From NCBI GenBank assembly GCA_025093555.1, contig JAIWNF010000001.1, forward strand, positions 1,488,001 through 1,552,000: DNA of 64,000 nucleotides, written 5' to 3'. The stretch is from Circinella umbellata. Its lineage: Eukaryota > Mucoromycota > Mucoromycetes > Mucorales > Lichtheimiaceae. The notes below the pieces were generated by a model. The model made no database searches, was not told the origin of the DNA, and saw only the letters and a list, made by a program, of their open reading frames with translations. The position numbers were made by a program, and so were the translations under genes. Every line of letters starts with the position of its first letter. Positions within the stretch are counted from its first letter, which is position 1. This document shows positions 1 through 11,859 of the stretch, in pieces.

Positions 1-71
1 ATTCGAACTCACGCCTCTTGCGAGACCAGAACTTGAGTCTGGCGCCTTAGACCAACTCGGCCATGTTACCC
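1..71 (-). tRNA. tRNA-Leu (anticodon CAA), 3' end cut off by window edge
   Basis: Read on the minus strand from 71, the sequence begins GGGTAAC (acceptor strand). It continues with the D-arm ATGGCCGAGTTGGTCTAAGG, the anticodon stem-loop CCAGA-CTCAAGT-TCTGG with anticodon CAA, a long class II variable arm, and the T-arm GTGAG-TTCGAAT. The long variable arm and the D-loop are typical of tRNA-Leu. No intron is seen next to the anticodon. The acceptor 3' strand lies outside the window. Confidence 0.93.
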
Positions 72-346
72 GATATATTTGGTTGCATTAGACATTAGTT
101 AGATGCTTAATAAAAACAATTTTAATAAGTTAAATAATGCGTTTTTTTTAAAAAAGAGTTTAAGTTGTAGAATACAAACCTATATACTTATTTAGCTTTA
201 TATAATATGTAGACCAAAATTAAATTACCTTATAAAAAGTGTTATTAAAAGTTTAAAAAAAGAAGAAACGAGTAATATTTTTTTAGTTTTTATTCTTCAG
301 TAAAGGATAATACTATATACTATTATATAGGTACTATATTTTTTTT
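72..346. other. intergenic, AT-rich
   Basis: This is AT-rich spacer upstream of the tRNA gene. It contains homopolymer runs and no coding signal on either strand. Confidence 0.6.
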
Positions 347-1297
347 AGGTGAAATTTGGATTTTTTATGTGCCTAGCTACATATTTTATATATAATTTTT
401 TTTATATGATTTTTTTTTAATGTGATTTTCTTATATGATCTAGTATTTTGGCATTTTTTACATAAAAAAGTATTTGATCCTTTTATTATATATAGTAGAT
501 TATAGAAAATTACTTAATCATTTTTTTATAAAGATTTCACTTTTCACTACATGCATTTGCATGAAAAACCCCTTCATCATTTTTTCTGTATAGATTTTCA
601 CTATGCGTTTTGCATAGAAGATATTATAAATACTATTATTTATAACTACTCAATAAAAAGTCAGTTTTTTTTATTGGTATTTCTATCTATATGATGTAAT
701 AGTCATATACTATATAAAGCAAGGTAGTACCTCTTTACATCTGTGTTATATGGCACATGGCAATCCTTCATCTCAGATAATTAAAATATAAACTATATGT
801 AAAAAACACCAAATTAATTTTAATTTAGTTGCTTTCTAAATACACAAATAATAATACTACCACAATGACACTTTATATACAATATACAAATATAATAATC
901 AAACATAATTTATTTATTCACAATCATATAATACATAATTTAACATTATATCACATTATCTACAAATATAGAAAAATACACATCTAAAGCATATATATAT
1001 TATATTAAACTTACTTGTAATAATAGAAATAATCATCATATATCTTTTTATCTTAATATTACTTTCATATAATAAAACACCTGAAAGATTCTCACAAGAT
1101 TTATTCTGTTATCATTTTTATACTTCCTTATTTTCCTGCTAAATTCATATCCATAAATACCACAATCTGGAATAAATGTAAAAAAAAAAACATGTAAGAA
1201 TAACCTACTGTTTTTCCTTATGCTGACTGTTTATTCATCTCAAATCAATTGGCGAGAACAGCATGAATCTTCAATTTCACCTGAAAAATATTGCACC
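347..1297. repeat. MITE-like element, copy 1 (terminal inverted repeats)
   Basis: The left end reads AGGTGAAATTTGGATTTTTT and the right end reads TTCAATTTCACCTGAAAAAT, so the ends are imperfect inverted repeats. The same two ends recur at 10037-10431. An internal block at about 540-720 (with GCGTTTTGCATAGAAGATAT and ATTTATAACTACTCAA) matches about 10120-10310. No transposase ORF is present, so this is a non-autonomous element. The ends are swapped relative to the interior compared with copy 2. Confidence 0.6.
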
Positions 1298-1474
1298 TGT
1301 AAATATTATGAAACATTTATTTATCAAAAAAAGAAGCTACTATATAAGAAAAAACCAAGGCATATAAAAAATTTAATAAGAATATACTAAAAAAAATCAG
1401 TGAGTGCACAATTAGTTTCTAGTATATAAAAAATAATTATAATGCACAAATAGTAGCTAAGCAATACCAATCTT

Positions 1475-1690
1475 TCATTATTGCTCTACCTTCCCATTTT
1501 CATCTTATGAATTTCTTTTAGAGTAATACTGTAATGTTATTGGGTAGTAGTTCAGCATATTATTATAAAATTATATATAATATAAGTAAGTAATAATGGT
1601 ATTAATAAAAATAAATATAATCCGATTTGAATAATAATAATCGTAGTGATGACTGGAACGTTACCCCACAAATTCACCATGATGGATAAT
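1475..1690 (+). repeat. dispersed repeat family 2, copy 1
   Basis: This block (landmarks TAGAGTAATA, ATGTTATTGGGTAGTAG, AGTGATGACTGGAACGTTAC, CCCACAAATT) matches the reverse complement of 7622-7850 over about 200 bases with scattered substitutions and small indels. It contains no ORF. It is probably a short non-autonomous mobile element or a relic of an inverted duplication. Confidence 0.6.
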
Positions 1691-2670
1691 AATGCAAGTG
1701 TTTTTTTATGATATATTCAATACCTTTCTATACGAGTCCTCCTGCTTCTTTAGATACTTATTTTTAGCTAACAATTAGAAATATTGACATAACATCAATA
1801 ATATAAAATTAAGATTGGAAATAAAAAGATTACTAATAATAATGTTATTTACATTTATCTTATTTAATTTTGCAGCTACTAGTAATATGGATATTGTTAA
1901 CATAATTCTTCCAATTTTTTCTTTGTTTATTTATATTAATATGATTAGTATATTATATCAAAATACTTTCAAAAGTCATATAATGTCTTGAAGAGGTATT
2001 AAAAACCAGCCTACAATAGCTACCAAAAATTATTATCTATTTAAAAACTATATAGTATCTCTTATTTATTCATAATAATACATTTATAAGTAGTAAAAAA
2101 CTTATTTATTTAAAGTACTTATTATATTTGGCAATATATTACATTTCTACATTATAAGTAGTGTTGTTACTATTCTTAATCAATATATATAGTTAGTGGT
2201 TATGTCTATTTAATTTTTGCTTTGTACTGTGAAATATAAAAGCATCGTGTATTTTAGTCTATTATTCTTATTTCGTGGATTTACTTTATCAACTGCTATT
2301 AACGAGAAAAAAATCCCCTAAGTTGAATGTAATACTTTTTTTTTTCGAATCTATGGGAAGAAAGAAAAGCAACCGAATTGACTTACTGAATTATAACAAA
2401 AAAAAAAGATGGATTGAAGACCAAAGATGACATAAAAATTAAGATAATAAATAATTTAGTATAAGTGCGATCAAAAATATTATTATATTGGTATTTTTAA
2501 ACTGACAACCATAGCAGATATCTGATGATATATATTTTGCCGACAACTCAAAGAATTTATGCTATCTCTGGTTACTATACTTACGTATTCTATTTTATTT
2601 TCAAAAAAAAGACGCCAACCCGACTTTTTCTTAACCAAAGCTATTCAATCGTTCAAAAAAAAGTATTAGA
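1691..2670. other. intergenic, no feature seen
   Basis: AT-rich sequence with poly(A) and poly(T) runs. I see no ORF, RNA gene or repeat that I can support. Confidence 0.5.
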
Positions 2671-3389
2671 ATGAGTGAAAACTATAACCTTGATCCATCT
2701 CTGCTCTATAATAATATTGTACAGCAATAGCAAATTCCCATCCCCCTCTTTATGTTCGCCATTCAACTTTAGTTATCCTCCACCTTTTCCTATTTCACAT
2801 ACTCCCATACAACAAGCGGCATTCGAGGAACAACAACGGTATTCTAAACAACGACGTTTATGCTTCTCTGATAGTTCTCCAACTTCTTATAATGAATGTC
2901 GGGAACCATTACATTTAAATTGTGATTCAGAACAATTACAAAAACTACGTTTAGAAAAATATTTCGGCTGTCCTCAAGATTTTGAACAATGCAATCAACA
3001 AATGGTGTATCATGGCAGTCCACTGAACAAGAAAAAAAACGGAATATTGAACATGACACTATTGAATCACTACCTCAAGATAAATTTAGAATACCTTTAT
3101 CTTTCACAGCGATAAATCATCGGTTTCTAGTTATGACAAAGCCCTTGAAAAATTGACAACGGATCATGATAAGAATAATGATGATGATGCTCATACAAAC
3201 ATTAAGAGACGAAAAGAAAATAGTACATGGTCGAGTAATCCAGTCGAACGTTTGAAACGTAAGAATAATTTAAAGAAGTTGGTTGAAAAATATGGTCAAT
3301 CACCAGGGGAAAAGTATATGGATAGCCAACTGAAGAAGGTAACTATAAAAAGAAAAAAAAGAGAGGATCAAGTGTGTATAGAAGAATAG
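2671..3389 (+). pseudogene. decayed protein-coding gene of unknown function
   Basis: A plausible start at 2671 (MSENYNLDPSLLYNNIVQQ) reaches a TAG after 19 codons. Coding-like sequence then continues in shifted frames. From about 2735 to 3010 a Pro/Ser-rich stretch leads into a segment with EQLQKLRLEKYFGC. From about 3015 another frame gives STEQEKKRNIEHDTIESLPQ. From about 3118 a third frame gives a basic C-terminus with RLKRKNNLKKLVEKYGQSPG, ending at 3389. At least three frame disruptions and one stop are needed to link them, and no GT...AG introns of sensible size explain the shifts. I do not recognise the family. It could be a nuclear or chromatin-type basic protein, but that is a guess. 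Confidence 0.45.
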
Positions 3390-4680
3390 TGAAGCAAAAA
3401 AAAAAAAGGAGTAGCTCATAAACTTTACTGTAACAAGCCAACCGAGAAGCTGCTGTTTCTATGATTGATGAATTTGCATCATCATACATTTGTATCTATA
3501 AAAATAAAGCAGTTATACAATGGTAATTTAAGGCTCATGTAAGCAGGCTTATTTTTCAAAATTGATGATGAATGCAACTATATAATGGGTTTATATGTGT
3601 TATCAAAGGAATTAGCTATCATTAAACATGCGTAACAAACGGTTCTACACCACGAATAACTTGGGCTTATTCCCTGCTCAAAATTATTTCTATCATCTAT
3701 TTTCGCCTTCTTACACAACATACGTAGTTCATGTCTTCGCAGTTTTCTCTAGACTTCAACTTACTCTTATATCTTCTGATAATTAACATGCACAATTATG
3801 TAACCACGAAATTAAATACTAAGTCACAACAATCACAGAGCTTTTTGTTTATTATGACACTTTATTTGAAGCTTACATTTCATAAAAACGAACATATCTT
3901 AATATATACAATTATGCATTTGACGTTAAGAAATTTATTTTATTCTTGCTAATCACAGATATACCATTTCTTTCTTCATAATATCAAGTATTTTTTTATA
4001 CCGTGCGACGTTGTACTAGTTAATTAATGAAGCCATGTTCAATTTATTTTTACTACTTTAGCATAGCAAAATACAGGATATAATGTTTTCTTGGATTATT
4101 TTCAATATGACTTCACTACAACATACGCGATGGATGCATTATTTTGTTAATATATTTATGGTGTTCACGTTTTATTGATCACTTACGATAATAACAATAA
4201 TAATTATTGCCGTTATTATTTTGACTAGTATTCATGCTTCTCTCACTAGATTTTTCTCCGTGATTCTCGGTAAACGGTAGGTAATTTCTCTTTTTTTTTT
4301 GAAGGTTAGAAGACGATTGTATGACAGCTATCGAAAGAATAAGAGGGTGGAATATAATATATGAATGATTCATATATCAAGTTGAATTATAAGTAATTAT
4401 GCGAACTAGGATAATAAGAGTATAGAGTAACTTATTATTATTATCTATAACAAATGTTGATGCATGAATGGGATATTATGTGATATTAGCAATATAAAGT
4501 GTATGACGACTAGCATTCAACATTTCTGAAATTAGGCCAAATAACAATCATGAGCATAAGTCTAAAAGTTTTAATGGATGTCGCAAATAAATCAATTAAT
4601 TCCAGCAATACTTTTAACTTACTACCTTTAAATAAACCCAAGTTATTGCTCACCCTTTCAATGCGGTATTTTGACGTTCT
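3390..4680. other. intergenic, no feature seen
   Basis: AT-rich sequence with only short chance ORFs on both strands, lacking intron signals or recognisable protein motifs. Confidence 0.5.
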
Positions 4681-4686
4681 TTTCAA

Positions 4687-4687
4687 A

Positions 4688-4718
<31 letters not shown>

Positions 4719-4740
4719 GTAAAAAGTAAAAAAAAAAACC
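4687..4740. repeat. long poly(T) run followed by A-rich tract
   Basis: A run of more than 20 T followed by GTAAAAAGTAAAAAAAAAA can fold as a T/A hairpin. It lies directly upstream of the transposase relic and may be element-end or simple-repeat sequence. Confidence 0.5.
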
Positions 4741-4779
4741 AAAGACATCAACACTTGCGGATAGAGCCTAGTCGGATTG

Positions 4780-5510
4780 GATGAGCGGATGAGATGAAGA
4801 GCCCTAGACTCATGAAGCATCGTAAACTTGCCATGAAAAAATTACAAAGATTGATAATATGAATTTTTGAGCTCAGAAGACAAAATACTGATTTCGAGCG
4901 GTATGCTTTTATTGATGAAGGACTTAGCGCACACTTTTATAGACAATCGTTGAACAATCAAAAAGAGGGTACTCTTGTCAAAGCTATAGTCTCAAATAAT
5001 CGAGATATCAAGATATCATTGTTGACGAAGGGCGTAGTAAATATATCATTAAAAAGCACCAGAAAGTAATTGGTGGATCCAAAAAGAATAAAATGAACTT
5101 AAAATACCAAAAGATAATGAACAACAGGTGGTTGCAAAGATTGATCCAAGAACTGAATATTTCTGCAAAATTTCAGGAACTGTGATAAACATCTTTAAAA
5201 AAATTACGATATGTGCGAAAAGTTTTTTAGTTGGTGTGGATAATCCAAGGAATCGTCACACAAATTTTGGTTCAAGAAACTGTTGCTAAACATGGTTTTC
5301 AAGTAATTGTCTATACATATTTCTATATTCACCATTTCTTAATCCCATAAAAAAGTGTCAATCAAAACTAAATTAAGGCTCGTGTAAAACGGAAGTGATG
5401 GCTAAAACAGATTTTTAACTTCATGTATTATTGCATCACTGCTCACCAAGCTGTTGCTAATGATTGCAGAGGATGAATCGATCATTAAAATCGTCTTTTT
5501 TTTATCAGGT
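4780..5510 (+). pseudogene. Tc1/mariner-IS630-type transposase relic (DDE domain)
   Basis: Frame fragments show the DDE core of Tc1/IS630-like transposases. At about 4895-5070 there is RYAFIDEGLSAHFYRQS (first catalytic Asp region), followed by VKAIVSNNRDIKISL and VNISLKS. At about 5225-5330 there is VDNPRNRHTNF (second Asp, normally VDNARIH) and ETVAKHGFQVIVYTYFY. Then comes LNPIKKCQSK, where the third catalytic acid (normally NPIEE) reads Lys. A typical C-terminal region, VANDCRG followed by a stop and IDH, reaches about 5500. Several frameshifts and stops break it, so it is inactive. The N-terminal helix-turn-helix part is not recognisable. Terminal inverted repeats were not found. Confidence 0.75.
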
Positions 5511-7621
5511 GTATTTGAGGAGAAAATGTTGTAGTATTTATCTGCATACTTTTCTATCTGTCGTGTCTTTTTAAATAATTTATAATTGTCATTAAAGAAA
5601 TATATAACCAAGGCTCAAAGTTAGAAGTCGTCATACACCAAGCTGCTAATCAATGTAATATTTTTTTTTGTATAATTTATTGTTTCGGAGAGTAGAAAAA
5701 GACTCGCCCGTTGTAGAGATTTAATGAGAAAACTGTAATTAAGAAAGAAAAGAGAATACATCTAGCAGGATGCTTTATAATTGAGAGGTTTCTAGTAGAG
5801 AGAAAAAAAAAGACAGAGAGAAGAAGAAAAGAAAGAAAAAGAAAAAGAGGGAGAGACCAATGTCCCAAACGCAACAAGATTCCTTATAAAAAATCAGACT
5901 CAGCGACAAATTTGTAAACTTATGGGAAAGGGGGTCTGTGCTTTATCGGAGTAGCTCTGTGAAACAAAAACTAATAACATTGATCGGCATGAAACGATTT
6001 ATCGACGTACTTCTTTAACAGTTTAACAGCTTTCTTTTTTTTATTCTTCCTCTTTATTCATTCTTTTAAGCTTGATACCTTTTATCTAGTTTAGCAATGT
6101 CGTATGGATTTTTCGGTATTCTAAATCAACTGAACAGTCATAAACGCGTGATAACTACGGAAATTCAAATTTTTGAAAACGGCCACGACAAAAAAGTTAT
6201 AAAAAGCGGGGACTTTTCCCTACTTTTTTTTTTCTCCACTTCTCTAATTTCATGAGTTTCTTCCATCAGTAAGACTTCTCTGAATAAGACTTCTCTGAAT
6301 ACATGAGCTTTTTGACAATTTTGACAATTTCGGCTTTCTTTTTTTTTTGATAATACTAATTTTTGGAAATTAGTATTATTATTTTTTTCAATAAAGTTTT
6401 TTTTTCTCGGATTACTAAGTTTCTTGCATTAAGAAGTTTCTTGAATTAATAAGTTTTTTTCATTACTAAGCTTTTTATTATTAAAATGGGTTTACTAAAG
6501 CCATTCTGTTTTTTAATGGTAATAGATTCAAGCAATTATTTTCTTTTTTTTTTTAAAAAAAAAGGGACAGTTACGCTTAAATGTGTCCATGTACATGCTA
6601 GATGTTAATTTTCTTTATTATTATTTCAAACACAGTATTAAGGTTTTATAGCAACAAAGCGGAAATAGCGTGAAAAACTCAAATTTTTACTCTAGTCCAT
6701 CTTCAAGGTCAAAGTTTCACAACAAAACAATTATAAATACGTACTTTTTTTATAAGACACTATTCTTTCGTATACTGAACATTAGACTTGGTGTTATTAA
6801 AAATCCCTGTTATGATCTCAAGACAAAAAAAACTATACAAGTTATTATTATCATGTAAACTATAAACTTAATCAGGAGGCTCTCTTGGTTGCAATTAAAA
6901 GATATTATTCTAGTTCAATCATTATATAGCGAAGCTTTTTCTTTTTTTTTCCTTGACGAGTAACATAATATAAACTATCAATGAATATTAATTATCTTGT
7001 ATGCTTTCTGTTTTTTTGAGCCCACAGAACAGTAAATTAAAAATACAACATATTCTCATATTTTACTGTATAAACCAAGGATTAATTAGGCATAACCATT
7101 AATCATATCTATAGCTAAGAACTATGGCAACACTTATAATGTTTTTTCAATAATCAAATTGTCGGGACAAATAAATTCGTTTCTTACTACTTATATATGT
7201 AAATATTATAAATAAATAAAAGAGACTATGCAGATTTTTAAAAAAGTCTTTGGTAGTTAATGTGAGCTTAGTTATATACATCTCTCAGATAGTGTATGGC
7301 TATTAAAGCATTTTGATTTACTAACTATACTAGTAAACACAACTAATAATTGGATCAAAGAAAAAGTGATGTGAATTATTTAATTGCCTTTTTTATTTTC
7401 TTTTAAAAGTTCCGGCCATTATGTTGATAATACCAATATTACTAGTAGCTGTAAACTCAAAAAAGATAAATGTGTAAACAGCATTATCAGTAAGTTTATC
7501 ATTTTCAAGCTCGATTATATTATTATTGATTTTATGTTAATGTTTTTATTTGTTAGCCGAAAAGAAGTAGTAAAAAAAGATAGGGTTCAATAAGAAAGGC
7601 GTTTAAAAAACATTCGCTTTA
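5511..7621. other. intergenic, gene-poor AT-rich stretch
   Basis: No convincing gene. A short tandem duplication of TAAGACTTCTCTGAA is present near 6270-6300, and many T-runs occur between 6200 and 6560. The short ORFs here look like chance products of low-complexity sequence. Confidence 0.5.
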
Positions 7622-7850
7622 TTATCCATTGTAGTAGATAATTTGTGGGAATACGTTCCAGTTATCACTACCATTATTATTATCCGGATCAGAATATATT
7701 CTTATCAATACCATTATTATATATATAAATGAGTTGTTGAAGTTTATTAGCTTATAATAATATACTGGACTACTACTATCCAATAACATTATTACTCTAA
7801 AAAGAAAATCATAACATAAAAATGGGAAGTTAAAGCAATAATAAAAACTT
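7622..7850 (-). repeat. dispersed repeat family 2, copy 2 (inverted)
   Basis: The reverse complement contains ATGTTATTGGATAGTAG, AGTGATAACTGGAACGTATT and CCCACAAATT. These match the corresponding blocks at 1475-1690 in the same order, showing a short dispersed repeat in opposite orientation. Confidence 0.6.
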
Positions 7851-9042
7851 GGGACGTAGTGATAAATCAGAAAATAAGAGATAAAAAAAAAACAGAGGAT
7901 ACCGCTTACTTTTATAAACACAAAGAAACAAACCAAAGATAAGTTGGGTATATTAATTGTACTCTGTATAATTTTATTATTTCGTAATAAAACAAAAAGA
8001 TATTCACGATCAAAAAACCGGTAAAATCAATATGTGTACGAAAGTAATCAAATATTGGTTCTCTTTCTCTTTTTGTTGGTAGACAAAAATAATATGTATA
8101 AAGAAATAAAATTCTCTAACCCAAAATGAATAAATGGATGGGGTACTCTAGAAAGGAAAATATATATGGTGATAAAAATTCTAATTTATTCCATAAGACA
8201 GAGCTATCACTAATAATCAATGCTAATGTTTTAGTATCTATAAACTTGTTGTAGATAAAAAAAGGAAGACATATAGTAATTTTATGCACAATAACTGGAT
8301 AAATCTTATATTGCACGTGGATCAAAGGATTGGAATAACCAAAGAAGTGCATTCCCGAAAGAGTATAAGTTGATCGGGTCTCTCTCATCCTTTGAATGAT
8401 TATTATATTTTCATGTGAAAAAGAAAAGGAAAAGTCAAAAAAGAAAAATTTGTTGGGTTACTCTTTTCTATAAGAGTTTTACTCGTGAAAAAAAAGACAC
8501 ATGTTTGCATTATATCGTTAAATAATGCAAATTTTTTTAAGTCACTTGATGGGTGATGTTATCTTTTTTTTTATTTTTTTTTGTTATGACAGCTGGTTAA
8601 TAAATAAAAACCCATACCAAGAAAAGTAGATAACTCCTTCAATTTTTAAAGCAATAGTAAAGATAACCGCAGATGGTAAATTCCGTCTAGTACTCCACAA
8701 AAAATTGCCTATTTTAGGTTGTCAAGTCAATTTATTAACGAATAAGTAGTAGCCCGCCATGGCGCTTTACTTTATCATGTTGTAGTTGTGATTATTGACG
8801 AGCAGATATTATCATCTTTCTTCCTTTCCGCTCCTCTGTTCATTATCTTTTACTACCATCGGAACAATATAAAAGGAACATCCGAGATTCATGACTCTGA
8901 TAATTTACCTTTTTTTTTTACACTCCTGTTCACTTCAAAAATTAAATGATATAAGTTTTACTTTATTATTATAGTTACTATTATTGCTATACGTACGCTT
9001 TTATTATTAATAGTAATACATGAGAGTTCTTTATCAATAAGA
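7851..9042. other. intergenic; upstream region of the zinc-knuckle gene
   Basis: No gene is supported between 7851 and 9042. A TATA-like AATATAAAAGG lies at about 8867, roughly 170 bases upstream of the ATG at 9043, and could serve that gene. The remainder is simple AT-rich sequence. Confidence 0.4.
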
Positions 9043-9352
9043 ATGAAGTATCACGACGTTATATTGGATAGCAACAAGAACAACAGTGAAGCTGCCACTA
9101 TCACCAAAATTACTACGGTTGAACATAATTATACTAATCAACGACGAAAACAAGAATTAAAATGTTCATCTGGACGTGGAAAATGCCAAATATGTGGATC
9201 AACCAATCATCAAACGCGGGTAAGTTTAAACTTTTATACAAATGAATTAAATCATTAATTTACTTTTATAAAATACGAGAGAGTACATTTAGAAAATACT
9301 TTCTTATAATTATTAATCTTTGTTTCATTAGAACTGTCCAGTATCTCCATAG
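9043..9352 (+). CDS. small CCHC zinc-knuckle protein, join(9043..9219,9332..9352)
   Basis: Two exons are joined by a 112-base intron (GTAAGT at 9220, TTAG ending at 9331) and give a 65-residue protein ending NCPVSP. The splice completes a textbook zinc knuckle at residues about 48-61: CQICGSTNHQTRNC, i.e. C-x2-C-x4-H-x4-C. That the metal site only becomes complete after splicing strongly supports the intron. CCHC knuckles usually bind single-stranded RNA or DNA. The upstream 45 residues are polar and charged with no other domain. It could be a stand-alone nucleic-acid-binding peptide or the exapted tail of a gag-like or transposon protein. No neighbouring gene suggests a pathway. Confidence 0.6.
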
Positions 9353-10036
9353 CAACTAAAAAAGAAAAAAAAAAGAATCACTGCTTGAACTGAAATTACA
9401 TTACCAAATTATAACAGTACCACTACTTTTTTTATCATTATTATTATGTACACAAAATTCTTTTCCTTCCCAAAGTATTATCACTATTATATTCATTCTT
9501 GTTTATTTTTATTTTTTTACACATACCCCAACAACGATAAGCACAACAAACAAAGGAAAAAAAAACAGCAGATACTTTTTTTTACAGTAATATACCCATT
9601 TACTCTTTTTTTATTTCATGTGAAAAGTAATTTTTTTTATGTGCTGTATGTATTTATAAAATCAAATGTTCACTGTAGCCATCTGTTGCTATTTCTCCTT
9701 TACTATTTGTTAATATATTACAGCTAAATAATGTACGAGAGATTCGTAAACAACCATAAACTATATACGAGCGATTGATAGCTCACAAGTTATCGTGTTT
9801 TGCTCTTGTTTTTTTTTCTCATAAATTAATCTTGTATTGAACAAAACCAAAAGCATGATTTTATAAAAAGTTCGGATAAAAAAGAAATGGATAAGCTAAA
9901 AATTTCGGGTAGAAAAGGAATTGAAAGAGGAAATAATCTTCTCTAATAAAAAGAGGTTGAATACAATAGAGCCTGATGATCCCATCCAAGGTTCCGTAAG
10001 AAAAGGGACTGTTAGCGTCCAAAATCCAATTCCGCC
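9353..10036. other. intergenic, no feature seen
   Basis: AT-rich spacer with long T and A runs. No supported gene. Confidence 0.45.
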
Positions 10037-10431
10037 GGGTGCGATTTTTTTCAGGTGAAATTGAGGATTTATGCTGTTCAGTCGCCGATTAATTTGAGAA
10101 GAACAAATAGCCGGTTTTTATACATGCATCTTTTGCATAGAAAACCACTTCGTCATTTTTTTGTATAGATTACTCACTATATATTTTGTATAAAAAATCA
10201 TTAAGTTATTTTTCTGTATAAATTTTTGCTATGCGTTTTGTATAGAAGATATCACAAATATCATTATTTATAACTACTCAACAATAACTTGGTATTTTTT
10301 ATTGATATTTGGATTTATATGATGTGATAGACATATACTATACATAGGTTTATCTTCAAATCTGGAATAAATGTAAAATATGTGGCTAGGCACATAAAAA
10401 ATCCAAATTTTACCTGAAAAACACGACACCC
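10037..10431. repeat. MITE-like element, copy 2
   Basis: The left end GGGTGCGATTTTTTTCAGGT and the right end TACCTGAAAAACACGACACC form an imperfect terminal inverted repeat with consensus GGGTGnCG-T(n)-CAGGTRAAATT. The element is about 395 bases long with no coding capacity. The right end reversed matches the left end of copy 1 at 347, and the left end reversed matches copy 1's right end. The interior is in the same orientation in both copies. Confidence 0.65.
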
Positions 10432-11859
10432 ATTTTCAAGCATGCTTGATAAATATTGAAATTGTAGAGTAACAAATAAACCAATTACATCTAAAACCAA
10501 AAGATGAAATGAGCAAAAAAAACTAGCTTTATTTTTATTTTTCAGGTTTGTGAGCAGCTTTTTTTTATCTGGTATCAAATAAAAAGATCGAATAAACAAC
10601 ATATTATAACGTCTTGGTTATGTCAAGTCTTACTAATGCATTACGTAATTTGTATAAACAGAAATAGAACCAACCTGTTCTAGTACTGTATGCTCATACA
10701 GTTTATGTTGGACGAGATGCGAAAACAAGTTTCTTAACAAACTCAAACAATAATCATTTATAAAATTTTTAGAGTTAAGCTGCAGAATATATATGACTTA
10801 TATAGTACGTAATGATCGAAAATGCTGATGGATATATGATTACGTATATAGTAATTGCATACAAAGTGCATACATTTGTATGCCAAATTATTATTAGATA
10901 ATTCATGGTAAAATAATTGAGAAAAATCGATGTGTAATACAACCTCAAACTCTCACAATTCAGTATTTATAACTTTTTTAATATACAAAAGGTTAATTTT
11001 ACTGGCTAAATTCCCGGTATTTATAACTCGACTTCAGTATTTCTTCGTCGTTACCTTCCATTTTTTGTAACTTTTTTAAGCATTCATCGGCGGACTATAT
11101 TTTTTTCTTACCAAATATATATATATGATACTGTGGTATCTTTCTGTATGCTTATTATTGTCTTCTCAAAGAAGTTATTTGTTACTATGTTTTTATACTT
11201 GATTTAATGTCGTCAATTATCTGAATGGTACAAAATGGTCGTATCTGTTATCAGCTTAACCTTTTGTATTTTGATCATTATGTATAATGTTTTATAAACT
11301 TATTTTGTACACATTATCATTTTAGTACTATATGGTTCATCTTGCTATTTTTTTTATACAGCGTGTGGAAATAAGGAACCAAGAGAAAACTTACAATAAT
11401 TCAAATAAGATTAATTGTAATGGGGGCCAATAAAAACCCTATGCTTCACAGATGGAGAACATATCTAGTATATCAGTTCACAAAAATACACATATCATAT
11501 ATTATGTCTGTAAGAGCATCTTTTTTTTTTAATTAAAGAAGAGCTGCGGTATACGAGAATAGTCTTTTTACATACATATCCGCATTTTTTTGTGGACAAG
11601 ATAAAGTAACATTGAAAAAAAAATAGTAGTACAATGCTATTTTTTTATTATTCTTTTTATAATACATTTTGTTACTTCATGGCCATGATTAATCAAGTCA
11701 TTTTAAAAGTTGTGTAAATAAAGTTGCATTATAATACAATATTTTAATTTATAGCTAATGTAATATACATATGGCATTAAATAATTATTACAAAATAAAT
11801 AGTACATAAAATATTTGTTAGCGATATACTTCAAAACAATAAGAAAAAAAAAGAACACA
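10432..11859. other. intergenic; downstream of the MFS gene
   Basis: AT-rich spacer with no gene. The 3' untranslated region of the minus-strand transporter gene should lie just below 11860. Confidence 0.45.

Noticed and set aside
7622..7936. 104-residue minus-strand ORF rich in Phe and Tyr
   Set aside because: It overlaps a dispersed repeat whose other copy lacks the frame, and its composition is that of AT-rich noncoding DNA.
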